A stretch of 64,000 nucleotides of DNA from an uncultured Clostridia bacterium (GCA_948472945.1 CAOKVX010000001.1:62001-126000); one strand, 5' to 3'; positions 18,183-27,840 are shown, numbered from the stretch's first letter. Translations and numbers: made by a program. The notes: generated by a model from the sequence alone, not told the origin.

Positions 18183-19006
18183 TGGGACGTACAGGAATCA
18201 GCATAAAATATAAGGATATAGGAAGACTATTAAAAAGCGGAAAGGACAGGAAAAAACAGGGCAGATACGTTGTCGAAGGAATAAAGATGGTCCTTGAGGC
18301 TATCGCCCATGACTGTGCGTTAAAAATATTTGTGTCCGAAGAATGGTGGAATGAGTATGTAATTTCCGGCAGGGGTATATCTGGGAAAAGCAGCGTGTGT
18401 ATAGAAGAACTGTTTGAAAGATGCGGGTATGAAATTGTCGGGGGCCGTACATTTATGGAGCTTACCGATACGGTCAATCCCCAGGGAGTCATTGCGGTAG
18501 CACAATTTGCCGACGTGAAAGCTTCAGACATAATAAATAAGGCTGTAAAAGAGGAATGCTGCAGACTCCTTATACTTGAAAACCTTCAGGATCCAGGAAA
18601 CCTTGGCACGATAATACGAACTGCTGAGGCGGCCGGCTACAGCGGAATTTTAATGAACAAGGGGACGGCAGACATGTATAATCCTAAAGTCGTTCGCTCG
18701 ACTATGGGTGCAATATTCAGGGTGCCGTGCGCATATAATGATACGACCGGCAATATTGTAAGTATGTGCATAGATGCAGGAATTACCGTATACGGTGCGG
18801 CCCTTGAGGGAAAAGACATCCGCGAGGAAATATTTGATAAAAAAATAGCGTTTATTATTGGAAATGAATCTGCGGGTATCTCTCCTGAAACTAAAGAACT
18901 CTGCAAAAAACTGGTGAAAATACCTATGGGCGGCAGTGCGGAATCCCTAAATGCATCCGTTGCGGCGGCAATTTTAATGTATATGAGCAACTTGACTTTT
19001 TTATGA
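18179..19006 (+). CDS. SpoU/TrmH-family RNA 2'-O-methyltransferase
   Basis: 275-residue SPOUT enzyme, predicted to methylate ribose in rRNA or tRNA with S-adenosylmethionine. It has an N-terminal substrate-binding domain (about 1-115) and a knotted catalytic domain with the three SpoU motifs: NLQDPGNLGTIIRTAEAAG, IGNESAGIS and IPMGGSAESLNASVAAAI. Its ATG overlaps the ktrA stop, so it is part of that operon although the functions are unrelated. The target nucleotide cannot be told from sequence. Confidence 0.9.
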   Translation: MMGRTGISIKYKDIGRLLKSGKDRKKQGRYVVEGIKMVLEAIAHDCALKIFVSEEWWNEYVISGRGISGKSSVCIEELFERCGYEIVGGRTFMELTDTVNPQGVIAVAQFADVKASDIINKAVKEECCRLLILENLQDPGNLGTIIRTAEAAGYSGILMNKGTADMYNPKVVRSTMGAIFRVPCAYNDTTGNIVSMCIDAGITVYGAALEGKDIREEIFDKKIAFIIGNESAGISPETKELCKKLVKIPMGGSAESLNASVAAAILMYMSNLTFL

Positions 19007-19117
19007 ATGTATATGATAATTAAATAGTGCATTTGCAGCATGGCCGGAGGATATAAAATCGAACCGTGCACGTCTATAGTATTTCCGAAAGAGATATTAT
19101 TTTAAGGAGGGGATTGT

Positions 19118-19552
19118 ATGGAGTCCTATTACTGGCTCATTTTACTTGCAGTAATGATAGCGATTGAGATTATTACTCTTGGGCTTACTACTATATGGTT
19201 TGCGGTTGGAGCGCTTGCCGCATATGTTGCAGCCCTGATTGGAGCGGATATTGTAGTACAGGTTATCGTATTTCTTGCTGTATCGCTTGCTGCGCTGTTC
19301 TTTACAAGACCTGTCGCGGTGAGGTATTTAAACAACAAGGACAGGACGAAGACGAATGTTGACAGTGTTTTGGGCTGTACTGCGAAGGTGATTGAAAAGA
19401 TAGATAATTTTAATGCCGAGGGCAAGGTTATGCTGAACGGCATGGAGTGGATGGCCCGCTCTGAGAACGGCGGGGTTATTGACGTTGGTGAGACCGTTAC
19501 GGTGAAAGAAGTTTCGGGAGTAAAGCTTATTTGTGATAAGAAAGCGGATTAG
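19118..19552 (+). CDS. NfeD-like membrane protein
   Basis: 144-residue short NfeD protein: hydrophobic segments within about residues 4-65 followed by a soluble OB-fold domain (about 80-140, with LGCTAKVIEKIDNFNAEGKVMLNGMEWMARS). Short NfeD proteins pair with stomatin/SPFH proteins, and one lies next downstream. ATG is preceded by AAGGAGGGG. Proposed role: assembly of membrane microdomains; the exact function is not established. Confidence 0.88.
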   Translation: MESYYWLILLAVMIAIEIITLGLTTIWFAVGALAAYVAALIGADIVVQVIVFLAVSLAALFFTRPVAVRYLNNKDRTKTNVDSVLGCTAKVIEKIDNFNAEGKVMLNGMEWMARSENGGVIDVGETVTVKEVSGVKLICDKKAD

Positions 19553-19589
19553 CGTACAGTATCATTTTTTTTCAACTTTATGACGCAGA

Positions 19590-19671
19590 ATGAACTTCCG
19601 GTCTGCAAGACGGCTGAATGGCGTGCAGCGTTGGCGGTGCATTGTGAAGCCAACGAGACGGAAATTCAGGC
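19590..19671 (+). other. Structured intergenic RNA segment between NfeD and stomatin
   Basis: The 199-bp gap contains nested complementary arms: an outer pair near GAACTTCCGGTC and GACGGAAATTC, and an inner GTTGGC / GCCAAC. No T-run follows. It may be an mRNA processing or stability element between the two genes; I recognise no known RNA family. Confidence 0.35.
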
Positions 19672-19751
19672 AAGAAATTTGGCGAAATCAGAATGATATG
19701 TACACGGGCAAGTATCCGCTACAAAAATAATATATTTAAAGGAGGAGCAGT

Positions 19752-20795
19752 ATGAATGTACTTAGTGTATTGTCGTCGGACACTTTAGAGCTCGAAAAAC
19801 TCTTTGGTGGGGGAGGCCTCGTTATAGGTCTCGTGATTGTGCTCGCGGTCTTAATATGGATAGTGTCTTCATGTATTAAGATTGTACCTCAGGCAAAAGC
19901 GTTCGTTGTAGAAAGGCTTGGAGGATATCAGGCGACCTGGGGAGTTGGAATACATTTTAAAATGCCTATAATTGACAGGATTGCCAAGAGGGTTGTGTTA
20001 AAGGAACAGGTGGTAGATTTTCCGCCTCAGCCTGTTATAACAAAAGATAATGTAACGATGAGGATTGACACGGTAGTGTTCTTCCAGATTACAGACCCTA
20101 AGCTTTATGCGTACGGAGTTGAAAGCCCGATAATGGCAATAGAGAATCTTACCGCAACTACGCTTCGTAATATAATCGGAGACCTTGAGCTTGACGAGAC
20201 GCTCACCTCAAGGGAGATAATTAACACTAAAATGAGGGATTCGCTCGATGTCGCGACAGACCCTTGGGGTATCAAGGTAAACCGAGTGGAGCTTAAGAAT
20301 ATCATTCCTCCGGCTGCAATTCAGGATGCGATGGAGAAGCAGATGAAAGCCGAGCGTGAGAGGCGCGAGTCAATCCTTATTGCAGAGGGAGAGAAGAAGT
20401 CTACGATTCTCGTTGCAGAGGGTAAAAAGGAATCCGCAATCCTTGATGCTCAGGCTGAGAAAGAGGCGGCAATCCTCAGAGCCGAGGCAAAGAAAGAGGC
20501 TACAATCCGTGAGGCCGAGGGTAAGGCCGAGGCTATCCAGATTGTACAGAAAGCTAATGCGGACGGAATCAGATTCCTCAACGATGCCAGGCCGACCGGA
20601 AATGTAATTACGTTAAAAAGCCTTGAGGCGTTTGCAAAGGCTGCGGACGGCAGGGCTACTAAGATAATAATACCGTCGGAGATACAGGGAGTGGCAGGAC
20701 TTGCGACATCACTGGCTGAGTTTTTAAAAACTAACGATATAAAAGATATAAAATCTGATATTTCTGAGACAGAATCTGAAACAACAGAGTTTTAA
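19752..20795 (+). CDS. Stomatin/SPFH-domain (QmcA-like) membrane protein
   Basis: 347 residues. One N-terminal membrane segment (about 22-45), then an SPFH/band 7 domain (FVVERLGGYQATWGVGIHFKMPIIDRIAKRVVLKEQVVDFPPQPVITKDNV), then a coiled coil of alanine/glutamate heptads (about 200-265, AEKEAAILRAEAKKEATIREAEG). Proteins of this type oligomerise on the membrane and pair with NfeD, as here. Ribosome site GGAGGAG. A strong terminator follows. Confidence 0.93.
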   Translation: MNVLSVLSSDTLELEKLFGGGGLVIGLVIVLAVLIWIVSSCIKIVPQAKAFVVERLGGYQATWGVGIHFKMPIIDRIAKRVVLKEQVVDFPPQPVITKDNVTMRIDTVVFFQITDPKLYAYGVESPIMAIENLTATTLRNIIGDLELDETLTSREIINTKMRDSLDVATDPWGIKVNRVELKNIIPPAAIQDAMEKQMKAERERRESILIAEGEKKSTILVAEGKKESAILDAQAEKEAAILRAEAKKEATIREAEGKAEAIQIVQKANADGIRFLNDARPTGNVITLKSLEAFAKAADGRATKIIIPSEIQGVAGLATSLAEFLKTNDIKDIKSDISETESETTEF

Positions 20796-20805
20796 CAGGG
20801 TGCAT

Positions 20806-20846
20806 AACCCCGCAAATAGCGTAAACACGCTCTTTGCGGGGTTTCT
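20806..20846 (+). terminator. Rho-independent terminator after stomatin gene
   Basis: A 16-bp stem, AACCCCGCAAATAGCG with CGCTCTTTGCGGGGTT (20806-20821 / 20828-20843), has one mismatch and a 6-base loop, followed by TTTCTT. Confidence 0.9.
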
Positions 20847-20920
20847 TATGGTCTGATATCCCTTTTTGACACTAATATCAAAGATTTTTACAGAGTAACT
20901 TTTAAGTAGAAATCACGGTA

Positions 20921-20949
20921 TTGCTTTTTCTGGAATAGTCGCTTATAAT
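20921..20949 (+). promoter_or_regulatory. Sigma-A promoter of the LtaS-like gene
   Basis: TTGCTT (20921-20926), 17-base spacer, TATAAT (20944-20949), about 95 bases upstream of the start codon. Confidence 0.6.
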
Positions 20950-21045
20950 TTGATACTGAACAAATAGTTGGATAGTATATAATCAAAATGGCGCTGCCTG
21001 CCGGAACTGAGGTATGGCGGACGCTTTGCCGGAGGATTATTGTTA

Positions 21046-22887
21046 ATGGATAATGGAAATAAAAAAGTACAAAAGTTTTTTGATATAACTGCAGTTATGG
21101 TTGTGTTTATGGCGGTAAAATTCGTCGTGTACTATTATCTTATTGAGTGGTCCGTTTATTCTTTTGTATATACTGTTATAAGTATTGCAATTACGCTTGG
21201 ATTATATTACTCACTCGGTAACAGCAGGATGAAGCATAAGAAGCTTATTTTCGGACTGGTTTATATCGGTTTCAGTATATTTATGTTTGCTGATGTAATG
21301 TACTTTAATTACTACAATCAGACTGTTTCCATCGAGCAGTTCTGGCAGCTTGGCAATGTGGCAAAAGTTCCAGAAAGCTTTGTTGCAACGCTTATTCCGT
21401 TAAGCGTATTTATATTATTGGATATTCCGATCGTATTGCACAAGTTTGGAAAAATGGCAAAGGAATGTACGCATATTGATGAGATTAAGCCGCGCGCCGG
21501 GACGGTAAGGGTTGCTGCGGTCATTGTTCTGTTGCTGATAGCGGCCATGAATCCGCTCAAAAATCCGGGAATTGCGAAGATTACAAGGGATGAGTTTTTT
21601 ATTAACCACATAAATGATATAATAATCAACACGGTAGGAAAGCTCGCAAATGAAGACCTTTCAAGGGATGAAGTGCTGAGAATAGTGCAGGCTAATACGA
21701 CCAGCGGCGTCGCGCATGATTTGAGCGGTATAGCAAAAGGCAGAAATGTAATCATAATTCAGATAGAGGCAATGCAGAATTTTGTTATTGGAAGGTCATA
21801 CAATGGAGTGGAACTTACTCCGAACCTAAACAGGCTTATAAGCTCTGAATCGCTGTATTTTGACAATTTTTATACGAATGTTGGAAAGGGCAATACTGCA
21901 GACGCGGAATTTTCGATGCTCAACAGCCTTTATCCCGGAACAGACAGGGAGTGTTATACGCTGTATGAGACAAACACATTCAGGGGACTTCCGTGGCTGC
22001 TTAAAAAGGAAGGCTACAGTACGACCGCATTTCACGGTTATGATGGAAGTTTTTGGAACAGGGAGAACGCCTATCCATATCAGGGAATAGATGAATTTTA
22101 TTCTATTGAGGACTTGAATGATGACGATATTATCGGGCTCGGTATATCCGACAAGTCGGTTTTCAGACAGGCTGCGGACATTTTGGAGAAGAAAGACGGA
22201 AAGTTTTTCTCATTTTTGGTTACGCTCACAAACCACCATCCGTACAATATGGACGAGGCCTTATGTGAAGTTCCGGTAAAGGAGGAGGATGAGGGAAGCA
22301 AGTTCGCTTCTTATATACAGACCGTGCGCTATACGGACGATGCAATCGGACAATTTATTGAAGATCTGAAAGAAAAGGGACTGTACGACAACAGCATAAT
22401 TGTAATGTATGGAGACCATCACGGGCTTAACAAGGATATGGACGACAATGACATATATATGACTAGGTTTCTTGGAAAGGAATACCGTTATGAGGATATG
22501 TTTAACATTCCTCTTATAATAAATATTCCCCGGTCAGGAATAAACCGCACGGTGTCGACTGTGGGAGGACAGATAGACATACTTCCGACTCTTGCAAATC
22601 TTCTGGGAATAGAACTTGACAAGCGGTATATTTGCGGTCAGGATATTGTCAATGTCGAGGAGGGCTTGGTTGCATTCTCGGCGTATATAGAGGACGGCTC
22701 ATTTATAACGGACGGAGCAATATATGAGATGTCAAGAGAGCAGATATATGAAAACGGACGCGCGTGGGAGCCGGGCAGCGGACGTGAGCTTGACGCTAGG
22801 GATTATGTTCGGTATTACGAAAGAACAGCTGCCCTCAAAGAGGCGTCAAGGCAGCTTTTAAAACAGAATATGATACCTGCCTTATAA
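21046..22887 (+). CDS. LtaS-like phosphoglycerol transferase / sulfatase-fold membrane enzyme
   Basis: 613 residues: four to five N-terminal membrane segments (to about residue 165) and an extracellular sulfatase-fold domain (about 230-560). The catalytic threonine is Thr284 in GKGNTADAEFSMLNS; further metal-site elements are HGYDGSFWNR and YGDHHG. LtaS enzymes transfer glycerol phosphate from phosphatidylglycerol to build lipoteichoic acid; close relatives modify other glycans, so the acceptor is inferred. I prefer the ATG at 21046 over the TTG at 21040 because GGAGGA then lies 9 bases upstream. Confidence 0.88.
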   Translation: MDNGNKKVQKFFDITAVMVVFMAVKFVVYYYLIEWSVYSFVYTVISIAITLGLYYSLGNSRMKHKKLIFGLVYIGFSIFMFADVMYFNYYNQTVSIEQFWQLGNVAKVPESFVATLIPLSVFILLDIPIVLHKFGKMAKECTHIDEIKPRAGTVRVAAVIVLLLIAAMNPLKNPGIAKITRDEFFINHINDIIINTVGKLANEDLSRDEVLRIVQANTTSGVAHDLSGIAKGRNVIIIQIEAMQNFVIGRSYNGVELTPNLNRLISSESLYFDNFYTNVGKGNTADAEFSMLNSLYPGTDRECYTLYETNTFRGLPWLLKKEGYSTTAFHGYDGSFWNRENAYPYQGIDEFYSIEDLNDDDIIGLGISDKSVFRQAADILEKKDGKFFSFLVTLTNHHPYNMDEALCEVPVKEEDEGSKFASYIQTVRYTDDAIGQFIEDLKEKGLYDNSIIVMYGDHHGLNKDMDDNDIYMTRFLGKEYRYEDMFNIPLIINIPRSGINRTVSTVGGQIDILPTLANLLGIELDKRYICGQDIVNVEEGLVAFSAYIEDGSFITDGAIYEMSREQIYENGRAWEPGSGRELDARDYVRYYERTAALKEASRQLLKQNMIPAL

Positions 22888-22897
22888 ATATCCGACA

Positions 22898-23101
22898 GGG
22901 TAATCGCTGGATATTTTGCTTCGGCGGTCTCAGTCGGCTCTCTATACTCATTCAGGGAACACTCGCACTTTAGTTGCAGGCATAATGGTACATAAAGGAA
23001 GCAAAATACGCATCCTAAGTACCAATGTCTGCAAATATCCCTACATGAGTATAGAGAGCCGTAGGAGCCTGTGCGAAAACTAAAATATCAAGTGACTGCC
23101 C
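22898..23101. repeat. Long imperfect palindromic element (MITE-like)
   Basis: About 204 bp with complementary ends. A perfect 16-bp arm GGCTCTCTATACTCAT (22936-22951) pairs with 23045-23060. Outer arms with about 75% match reach 22898 and 23101. An inner pair TTGCAGGCATAATGGTAC (22974-22991) and GTACCAATGTCTGCAA (23019-23034) lies inside. No reading frame is present. It fills most of the 300-bp gap before argF. It could be a non-autonomous transposable element or a structured RNA; only one copy was noticed in this window. Confidence 0.6.
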
Positions 23102-23119
23102 TTGAATATAGCGAAGTGA

Positions 23120-23148
23120 TTGACATAATTGCAATTATAATGTATAAT
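23120..23148 (+). promoter_or_regulatory. Consensus sigma-A promoter of argF
   Basis: TTGACA (23120-23125), 17-base spacer, TATAAT (23143-23148): both hexamers and spacing match consensus exactly, with TG directly before the -10. It lies just outside the palindromic element and 41 bases from the start codon. Confidence 0.85.
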
Positions 23149-23188
23149 ACGTTTTTCACTTATTATTTTGAGTAGAGGGGTGTATACC

Positions 23189-24172
23189 ATGAATTTAAAG
23201 GGACGTAATTTTTTGACATTACTCGATTACTCAAAGGATGAGATAGAGTATTTGTTGGAGCTTTCAGCGCAGCTCAAGGAAAAAAAGAAAAATGGTGAGT
23301 CGACCCTTGTACATAGCGGTAAAAATATTGCGCTTATATTCGAGAAAACCAGCACGAGGACAAGGTGCTCGTTTGAGGTGGCGGCCAATGATTTAGGTAT
23401 GGGTTCGACATATCTTGACCCTAAGGCGTCGCAGATAGGCAAAAAGGAGAGCATTGCGGATACGGCGCGCGTGTTGGGACGCATGTATGATGCGATAGAA
23501 TACAGGGGGTATGGGCAGGAGATAGTCGAGGCGCTTGCGGATAACGCGGGTGTTCCGGTGCTCAACGGACTCACTAACGAGTTTCATCCTACTCAGCTTC
23601 TTGCTGACATGCTTACGATAAAAGAAAAATTCGGTAGAATCGAAGGAATAAAATTTGTTTATATGGGAGACGCCCGCTATAATATGGGCAACTCGATTAT
23701 GATTGCGTGCGCCAAGATGGGTATGCATTTTACGGCGTGTACATCTAAAAAATATTTCCCGGATGAGATGCTTGTCAGGGAGTGTGAGAGGCTTGCGAAA
23801 GAGTCGGGCGGATCAATCACTCTGACTGAAGAGGTAGCAGCCGGAGTTGTCGGCGCGGATGTTGTTTACACAGACGTTTGGGTATCTATGGGCGAACCCG
23901 ACGAAGTCTGGGAGGAGAGGATAAATGACCTCACCCCTTACAGGGTCACAATGGATGTTATGAATATGGCCGGGGAAAATGCGGTGTTCATGCACTGTCT
24001 TCCGGCTTTCCATGATTTGAACACTGAGACGGGCCGTGTTATAAAAGAGAAGTTCGGACTTGACGAGATGGAGGTAACCGACGAAGTGTTTGAGTCAGAC
24101 AGGTCTGTCGTCTTTGACGAGGCGGAGAACCGTATGCATACTATTAAGGCTGTTATGTATGCGCTAATCTGA
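23189..24172 (+). CDS. argF: Ornithine carbamoyltransferase
   Basis: 327-residue cytosolic enzyme making citrulline from ornithine and carbamoyl phosphate. Carbamoyl-phosphate motif STRTRCSFE and ornithine motif HCLPAFHD are intact; [15 protein letters not shown] and [13 protein letters not shown] are also typical. The ATG at 23189 is chosen because AGAGGGG lies 8 bases before it, rather than the TTG seven codons upstream. It stands alone: no other arginine biosynthesis or arginine deiminase gene is adjacent, so an anabolic or catabolic role cannot be decided from context. Confidence 0.95.
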   Translation: MNLKGRNFLTLLDYSKDEIEYLLELSAQLKEKKKNGESTLVHSGKNIALIFEKTSTRTRCSFEVAANDLGMGSTYLDPKASQIGKKESIADTARVLGRMYDAIEYRGYGQEIVEALADNAGVPVLNGLTNEFHPTQLLADMLTIKEKFGRIEGIKFVYMGDARYNMGNSIMIACAKMGMHFTACTSKKYFPDEMLVRECERLAKESGGSITLTEEVAAGVVGADVVYTDVWVSMGEPDEVWEERINDLTPYRVTMDVMNMAGENAVFMHCLPAFHDLNTETGRVIKEKFGLDEMEVTDEVFESDRSVVFDEAENRMHTIKAVMYALI

Positions 24173-24310
24173 TAAGGTTTACGGAGCGTACATTTAAGCG
24201 CACTTCGTATATATATATTTAAGATAGCGTCGATGTACAGATGGCAATACGGTCGGCGTCTGAATAAGTGATTGACAGTCCGCTTGTGGCGGATTATGGA
24301 GGGAGTTCAA

Positions 24311-24637
24311 ATGAGTGCTGCAGAAAATGAGGTGCTGTGCGGCAGCAGCGCGTATGAACAAAAATATTATTTTAATGAAATGTTTGGTAATCTCCCGCAG
24401 GCAGTAAAGGACGAGCTAAAGATTATGTGCGTTATTTTCACCGAGGAGGTTGGAGGAGAATTCATTCTCGCCTTTGACGGTGAGGGCACGCTGCTTATGG
24501 AGTCATCAGCCGAAGATGGAGATTTGCTGTATGACGAGATTGGAAGCGCTCTCAAGATTAAGCAGCTGCAGCTTAAAAAGGCTGAGCTGTTTGGACAGTT
24601 GGAGCAGTACTATAAAGCATGGACAGAGGTGAAATGA
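24311..24637 (+). CDS. Small conserved-looking protein upstream of coaX
   Basis: 108-residue soluble protein, family not securely recognised. The C-terminal 30 residues ([24 protein letters not shown]) look helical, possibly coiled. A strong GGAGGGAG site precedes the ATG; upstream in-frame codons are not preceded by one. Its TGA overlaps the start region of coaX, so the two are translationally coupled, and a dihydrouridine synthase follows. Real gene judged from ribosome site, coupling and codon use; function unknown. Confidence 0.75.
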   Translation: MSAAENEVLCGSSAYEQKYYFNEMFGNLPQAVKDELKIMCVIFTEEVGGEFILAFDGEGTLLMESSAEDGDLLYDEIGSALKIKQLQLKKAELFGQLEQYYKAWTEVK

Positions 24638-25407
24638 TGCTGTTAGCGCTTGATGTTGGAAATACAAATATAACAATGGGTGTATTCGAGGGCGAGGACT
24701 TTAAGGGAATTTACCGTATGACGACCAAACTTCCGAGGACCTCAGACGAGTTTGGGCTGTTGATAGTAGATTTGATAAAACAGGCGGGGGCCGGACCTGA
24801 TGACATCGACGATGTAATCATCGCTTCGGTTGTGCCAAATATTATGTACTCGCTGACGAGCGGAATTATTAAATATTTTAACTGTGCGCCGATTGAGGTT
24901 AAGAGCGGAATAAAGACGGGACTAAAGATTGCCACTACCAATCCTAAAGAGCTTGGGGCCGACAGGATTGTCGACGCTGTCGCGGCGATAAAACTTTACG
25001 GAGGCCCTGTCATTGTCGTTGATTTTGGTACGGCTACAACATTTGACTTGGTATCCGAGGATGGGACGTTTATGGCGGCAGTGACAAGTCCGGGTATCAG
25101 GACGTCGGCTGAGGCTATGTTCAAAGGTGCGGCTAAGCTTCCGGAGGTAGAGATTAAAAAGCCTGACACTATACTTGCAAAGGACACTATAACGAGTATG
25201 CAGGCTGGATTATTCTACGGCTGGCTTGGGCAGACGGAATATATCATACGCACGATAAAGCAGGAGTCGGGGTACGCTGACGCAAAAGTAATCGCGACGG
25301 GAGGACTGGGCAAGTTATTTGCAAAGGAATCTAAGGAGATTGATATATATAATCCGACGCTTACACTTTATGGTCTGAAGTTTGTATATGAAAGATGCAG
25401 GGGATGA
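24637..25407 (+). CDS. coaX: Type III pantothenate kinase
   Basis: 256-residue ASKHA-fold kinase for the first step of coenzyme A synthesis. [15 protein letters not shown] is the phosphate-1 motif at the very N terminus, which is why I take the ATG at 24637 (7 bases after GAGG) instead of 24619 or 24634. [11 protein letters not shown] and [12 protein letters not shown] are the following ATP/pantothenate motifs and ATGGLGKLF the adenosine motif. It is coupled to the small gene before it and the dus gene after it. Confidence 0.94.
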   Translation: MLLALDVGNTNITMGVFEGEDFKGIYRMTTKLPRTSDEFGLLIVDLIKQAGAGPDDIDDVIIASVVPNIMYSLTSGIIKYFNCAPIEVKSGIKTGLKIATTNPKELGADRIVDAVAAIKLYGGPVIVVDFGTATTFDLVSEDGTFMAAVTSPGIRTSAEAMFKGAAKLPEVEIKKPDTILAKDTITSMQAGLFYGWLGQTEYIIRTIKQESGYADAKVIATGGLGKLFAKESKEIDIYNPTLTLYGLKFVYERCRG

Positions 25408-25408
25408 T

Positions 25409-26365
25409 ATGCAGGGAGATTTAGTTATAGGCGGCGTAAGGCTTGAAGGCAATTTAATACTGGCTCCGATGGCAGGCGTGACAGACCTGCCATTTCGCAT
25501 AATATGTAAAGAACACGGGGCTGCGCTCGTATATACGGAAATGATTAGCGCCAAAGGCATATACTATAATAACAGGAATACTGGGAAACTATGGGAGATT
25601 GACGAGTCCGAGAGGCCTGTGTCGCTTCAGCTGTTTGGGAGCGAACCTGAGCTTATGGCTGATATGGCCGCCAGAATTGAGCACAGGAATTTTGATATAA
25701 TTGATATAAATATGGGATGTCCGGTGCCGAAAATAGTTGGCAATGGAGAGGGTTCTGCGCTTATGAAGAACCCGCGTCTTGCGTCTAAGATAATATCCTC
25801 GGTAGTGAAAGCCGTGCGAAAGCCTGTGACCGTTAAGTTCAGAAAAGGATTTGCGGCCGCTGACAATACGGCAGTGGAATTTGCAAAGATGGCTGAACAG
25901 GCCGGAGCTTCGGCTGTGGCCGTTCATGGCAGGACGAGGGAGCAGTACTATTCCGGCATTGCCGACTGGGATGTTATACGCGATGTAAAGAAGGCTGTGT
26001 CGATTCCTGTCATTGGAAACGGCGATTTGTTTGAGCCGCAGGACGTGAAAAGGATGTACGAGGCTACCGGTGCGGACGGATTTATGATTGCGAGGGGGGC
26101 AAGGGGTAATCCGTGGCTGTTCTCAAGGACAAAGAAGTATTTTGAAACCGGGGATATTCCTCCCGGACCGGGCGCGGGGGAAGTGTTTGACATGATACTT
26201 AGGCATGCGCGCATGAATACCCAATTCAAGGGAGAATATACGGGAATCCGCGAGATGAGAAAGCATGCTGCGTGGTATACCCACGGCATGAAAAATTCAG
26301 CCGTGTTCAGGGATGCATGCAGCCATATAGAAAAAATAGATGACCTTGAAAAAATTCTGTTGTAA
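25409..26365 (+). CDS. dus: tRNA-dihydrouridine synthase (Dus family)
   Basis: 318-residue FMN enzyme reducing uridine in the tRNA D-loop. LAPMAGVTDLPFR is the N-terminal barrel motif; the catalytic cysteine lies in INMGCPVPKIVGNGEGSALMKNP; VAVHGRTREQYYSG and IGNGDLFEP follow. The ATG at 25409, two bases after the coaX stop, has AGGGGA before it. The subtype (DusB-like) is probable but not proven. Confidence 0.93.
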   Translation: MQGDLVIGGVRLEGNLILAPMAGVTDLPFRIICKEHGAALVYTEMISAKGIYYNNRNTGKLWEIDESERPVSLQLFGSEPELMADMAARIEHRNFDIIDINMGCPVPKIVGNGEGSALMKNPRLASKIISSVVKAVRKPVTVKFRKGFAAADNTAVEFAKMAEQAGASAVAVHGRTREQYYSGIADWDVIRDVKKAVSIPVIGNGDLFEPQDVKRMYEATGADGFMIARGARGNPWLFSRTKKYFETGDIPPGPGAGEVFDMILRHARMNTQFKGEYTGIREMRKHAAWYTHGMKNSAVFRDACSHIEKIDDLEKILL

Positions 26366-26397
26366 CTATTCAGCCTACGGCTTCATAGTTACATTCT
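26362..26397 (+). terminator. Weak hairpin at the end of dus
   Basis: GTAACTAT / ATAGTTAC (26362-26369 with 26385-26392) with an inner AGCC/GGCT closes over the dus stop codon, followed by ATTCTGTTTC. The weak T-run makes termination uncertain. Confidence 0.45.
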
Positions 26398-26421
26398 GTT
26401 TCAAAATATTTGGAAAAGCAC

Positions 26422-26450
26422 TTACAATGAATAGAAAAAAATGTTATAAT
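26422..26450 (+). promoter_or_regulatory. Sigma-A promoter of the CarD-like gene
   Basis: TTACAA (26422-26427), 17-base spacer, TATAAT (26445-26450), 55 bases upstream of the start codon. Confidence 0.75.
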
Positions 26451-26504
26451 AGACACAGAAGTGTTGTTTTAGTTGTTTTTACCGGTTTGAAACGGGGTGA
26501 CTGA

Positions 26505-27005
26505 ATGTTCGAAATAGGAGACTATGTAATTTACAGAAATAACGGCGTCTGTGAGGTCGGGGATACTATTTATATGGGCAGCGGTAAGGAGGCGAGGCGA
26601 TATTATGTTCTTCTGCCTGTGAAAGATAAGGATGGGAAGATATATACGCCTGTCGATAATAACAGTTCTACTATGAGAAAGATAATAACGAAAAACAATG
26701 CGCTCTCCCTTATCAGAAAGATTCCGGAAATTGAGCCGATGCAGATCGATGATGAGAAGCAGAGAGAGACAATTTATAAGGAGGCAATAAGAACCTGTGA
26801 CTGCAGGAAACTTGTCAGCCTTATTAAGACTATTTACCTTAGGAATAACGAGAGACATGCCAAGGGAATGAAAAGTACTGTCATAGATGAGAGATACTTT
26901 AAGAAAGCCGAGAATAATCTTTACAGCGAGTTGTCTATTGCCATTGGAATAGAGCAGTCGGATATACCTTCATACATTACGGAGGTAATTGATAATTTAC
27001 AGTAG
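26505..27005 (+). CDS. CarD/CdnL-type transcription regulator
   Basis: 166 residues. The N-terminal Tudor-like RNA-polymerase-interacting domain is clear (MFEIGDYVIYRNNGVCEVGDTIYMG...YYVLLPVKDKDGKIYTPVDNN, residues 1-55), and the C-terminal two thirds is helical. CarD proteins bind the RNA polymerase beta subunit and stabilise open complexes, often at ribosomal and stress promoters. It has its own promoter, and the DNA glycosylase follows after about 10 bases. Confidence 0.9.
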   Translation: MFEIGDYVIYRNNGVCEVGDTIYMGSGKEARRYYVLLPVKDKDGKIYTPVDNNSSTMRKIITKNNALSLIRKIPEIEPMQIDDEKQRETIYKEAIRTCDCRKLVSLIKTIYLRNNERHAKGMKSTVIDERYFKKAENNLYSELSIAIGIEQSDIPSYITEVIDNLQ

Positions 27006-27015
27006 GAGTAACAAT

Positions 27016-27840
27016 ATGATTATTGAAAATACGGATTTTGATGCGGGAAAAATAGCGGAGAGCGGACAGTGTTTCAGAATGGTGCTCAATGAGCATGGCG
27101 GTTACGATGTAATACACAAGAGCAGATATCTTAATATTAAGCCTGTTAGTTATGATGAAACTACAGGTTTTTTTTCACTTGAGCTTGACTGCACCTCGGA
27201 AGAATATGAGGAGATATGGAAGTCATATTTTGACATGGAGACCGATTATGCTAAAATGTCGTCAATTGTAGATGAGGAGGATATTTTTTTAAATGAAGCC
27301 GTTAAATATGGAAAGGGAATACGGATATTAAAGCAAGACCCTTGGGAAATGCTGATAAGCTTCATAATATCACAGAGAAAGTCGATACCTGCGATAAGAA
27401 CCTCAGTTGAGCGTCTATGCAGGCTGTGCGGGAATGCAATAGATACGAAATACGGCGTAAAATACTCGTTTCCTGACGCAAAGGCTGTTGCGGCGCTTAC
27501 AATGGAAGAACTTGCAGGCTGCGGACTGGGGTATAGGGCGGAATATGTAGCCGACGCCGCTAGGAAAGCTGCCGGCGGGGAGTTTGACGTGTACGGGATA
27601 GAAGCTCTCGGCGATGAGGAACTGCGCGGTGAACTTATGTCTTTGCGCGGCGTCGGCGTAAAGGTTGCGGACTGTGTTATGCTTTTTGGATACAGGAGGC
27701 TTGATTCGTTTCCGGAGGACGTATGGATTAAGCGGGCGATGGAGTCTGAATATCCAAATGGTTTTCCGTACGGCAAATATGAGGGATACGGGGGAATAAT
27801 GCAGCAGTATATATTTTTTTATATACGTAACAGGAAGTAA
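27016..27840 (+). CDS. OGG-type 8-oxoguanine DNA glycosylase
   Basis: 275-residue helix-hairpin-helix base-excision enzyme. FDAGKIAESGQCFRM is the N-terminal OGG domain motif. In the HhH-GPD motif LRGVGVKVADCVMLFGYRRLDSFPEDVW the catalytic Lys216 and Asp235 are 19 residues apart, as in human OGG1 (249/268). The ATG at 27016 has TAGGAG before it; an in-frame upstream ATG lies inside the CarD-like gene. Lesion specificity is by family. Confidence 0.9.
   Translation: MIIENTDFDAGKIAESGQCFRMVLNEHGGYDVIHKSRYLNIKPVSYDETTGFFSLELDCTSEEYEEIWKSYFDMETDYAKMSSIVDEEDIFLNEAVKYGKGIRILKQDPWEMLISFIISQRKSIPAIRTSVERLCRLCGNAIDTKYGVKYSFPDAKAVAALTMEELAGCGLGYRAEYVADAARKAAGGEFDVYGIEALGDEELRGELMSLRGVGVKVADCVMLFGYRRLDSFPEDVWIKRAMESEYPNGFPYGKYEGYGGIMQQYIFFYIRNRK

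Noticed and set aside
27246-27776. 176-codon minus-strand frame opposite the DNA glycosylase
   Set aside because: Lies wholly within a well-supported gene and has a low-complexity Ser/Ala/Pro composition typical of a shadow frame.
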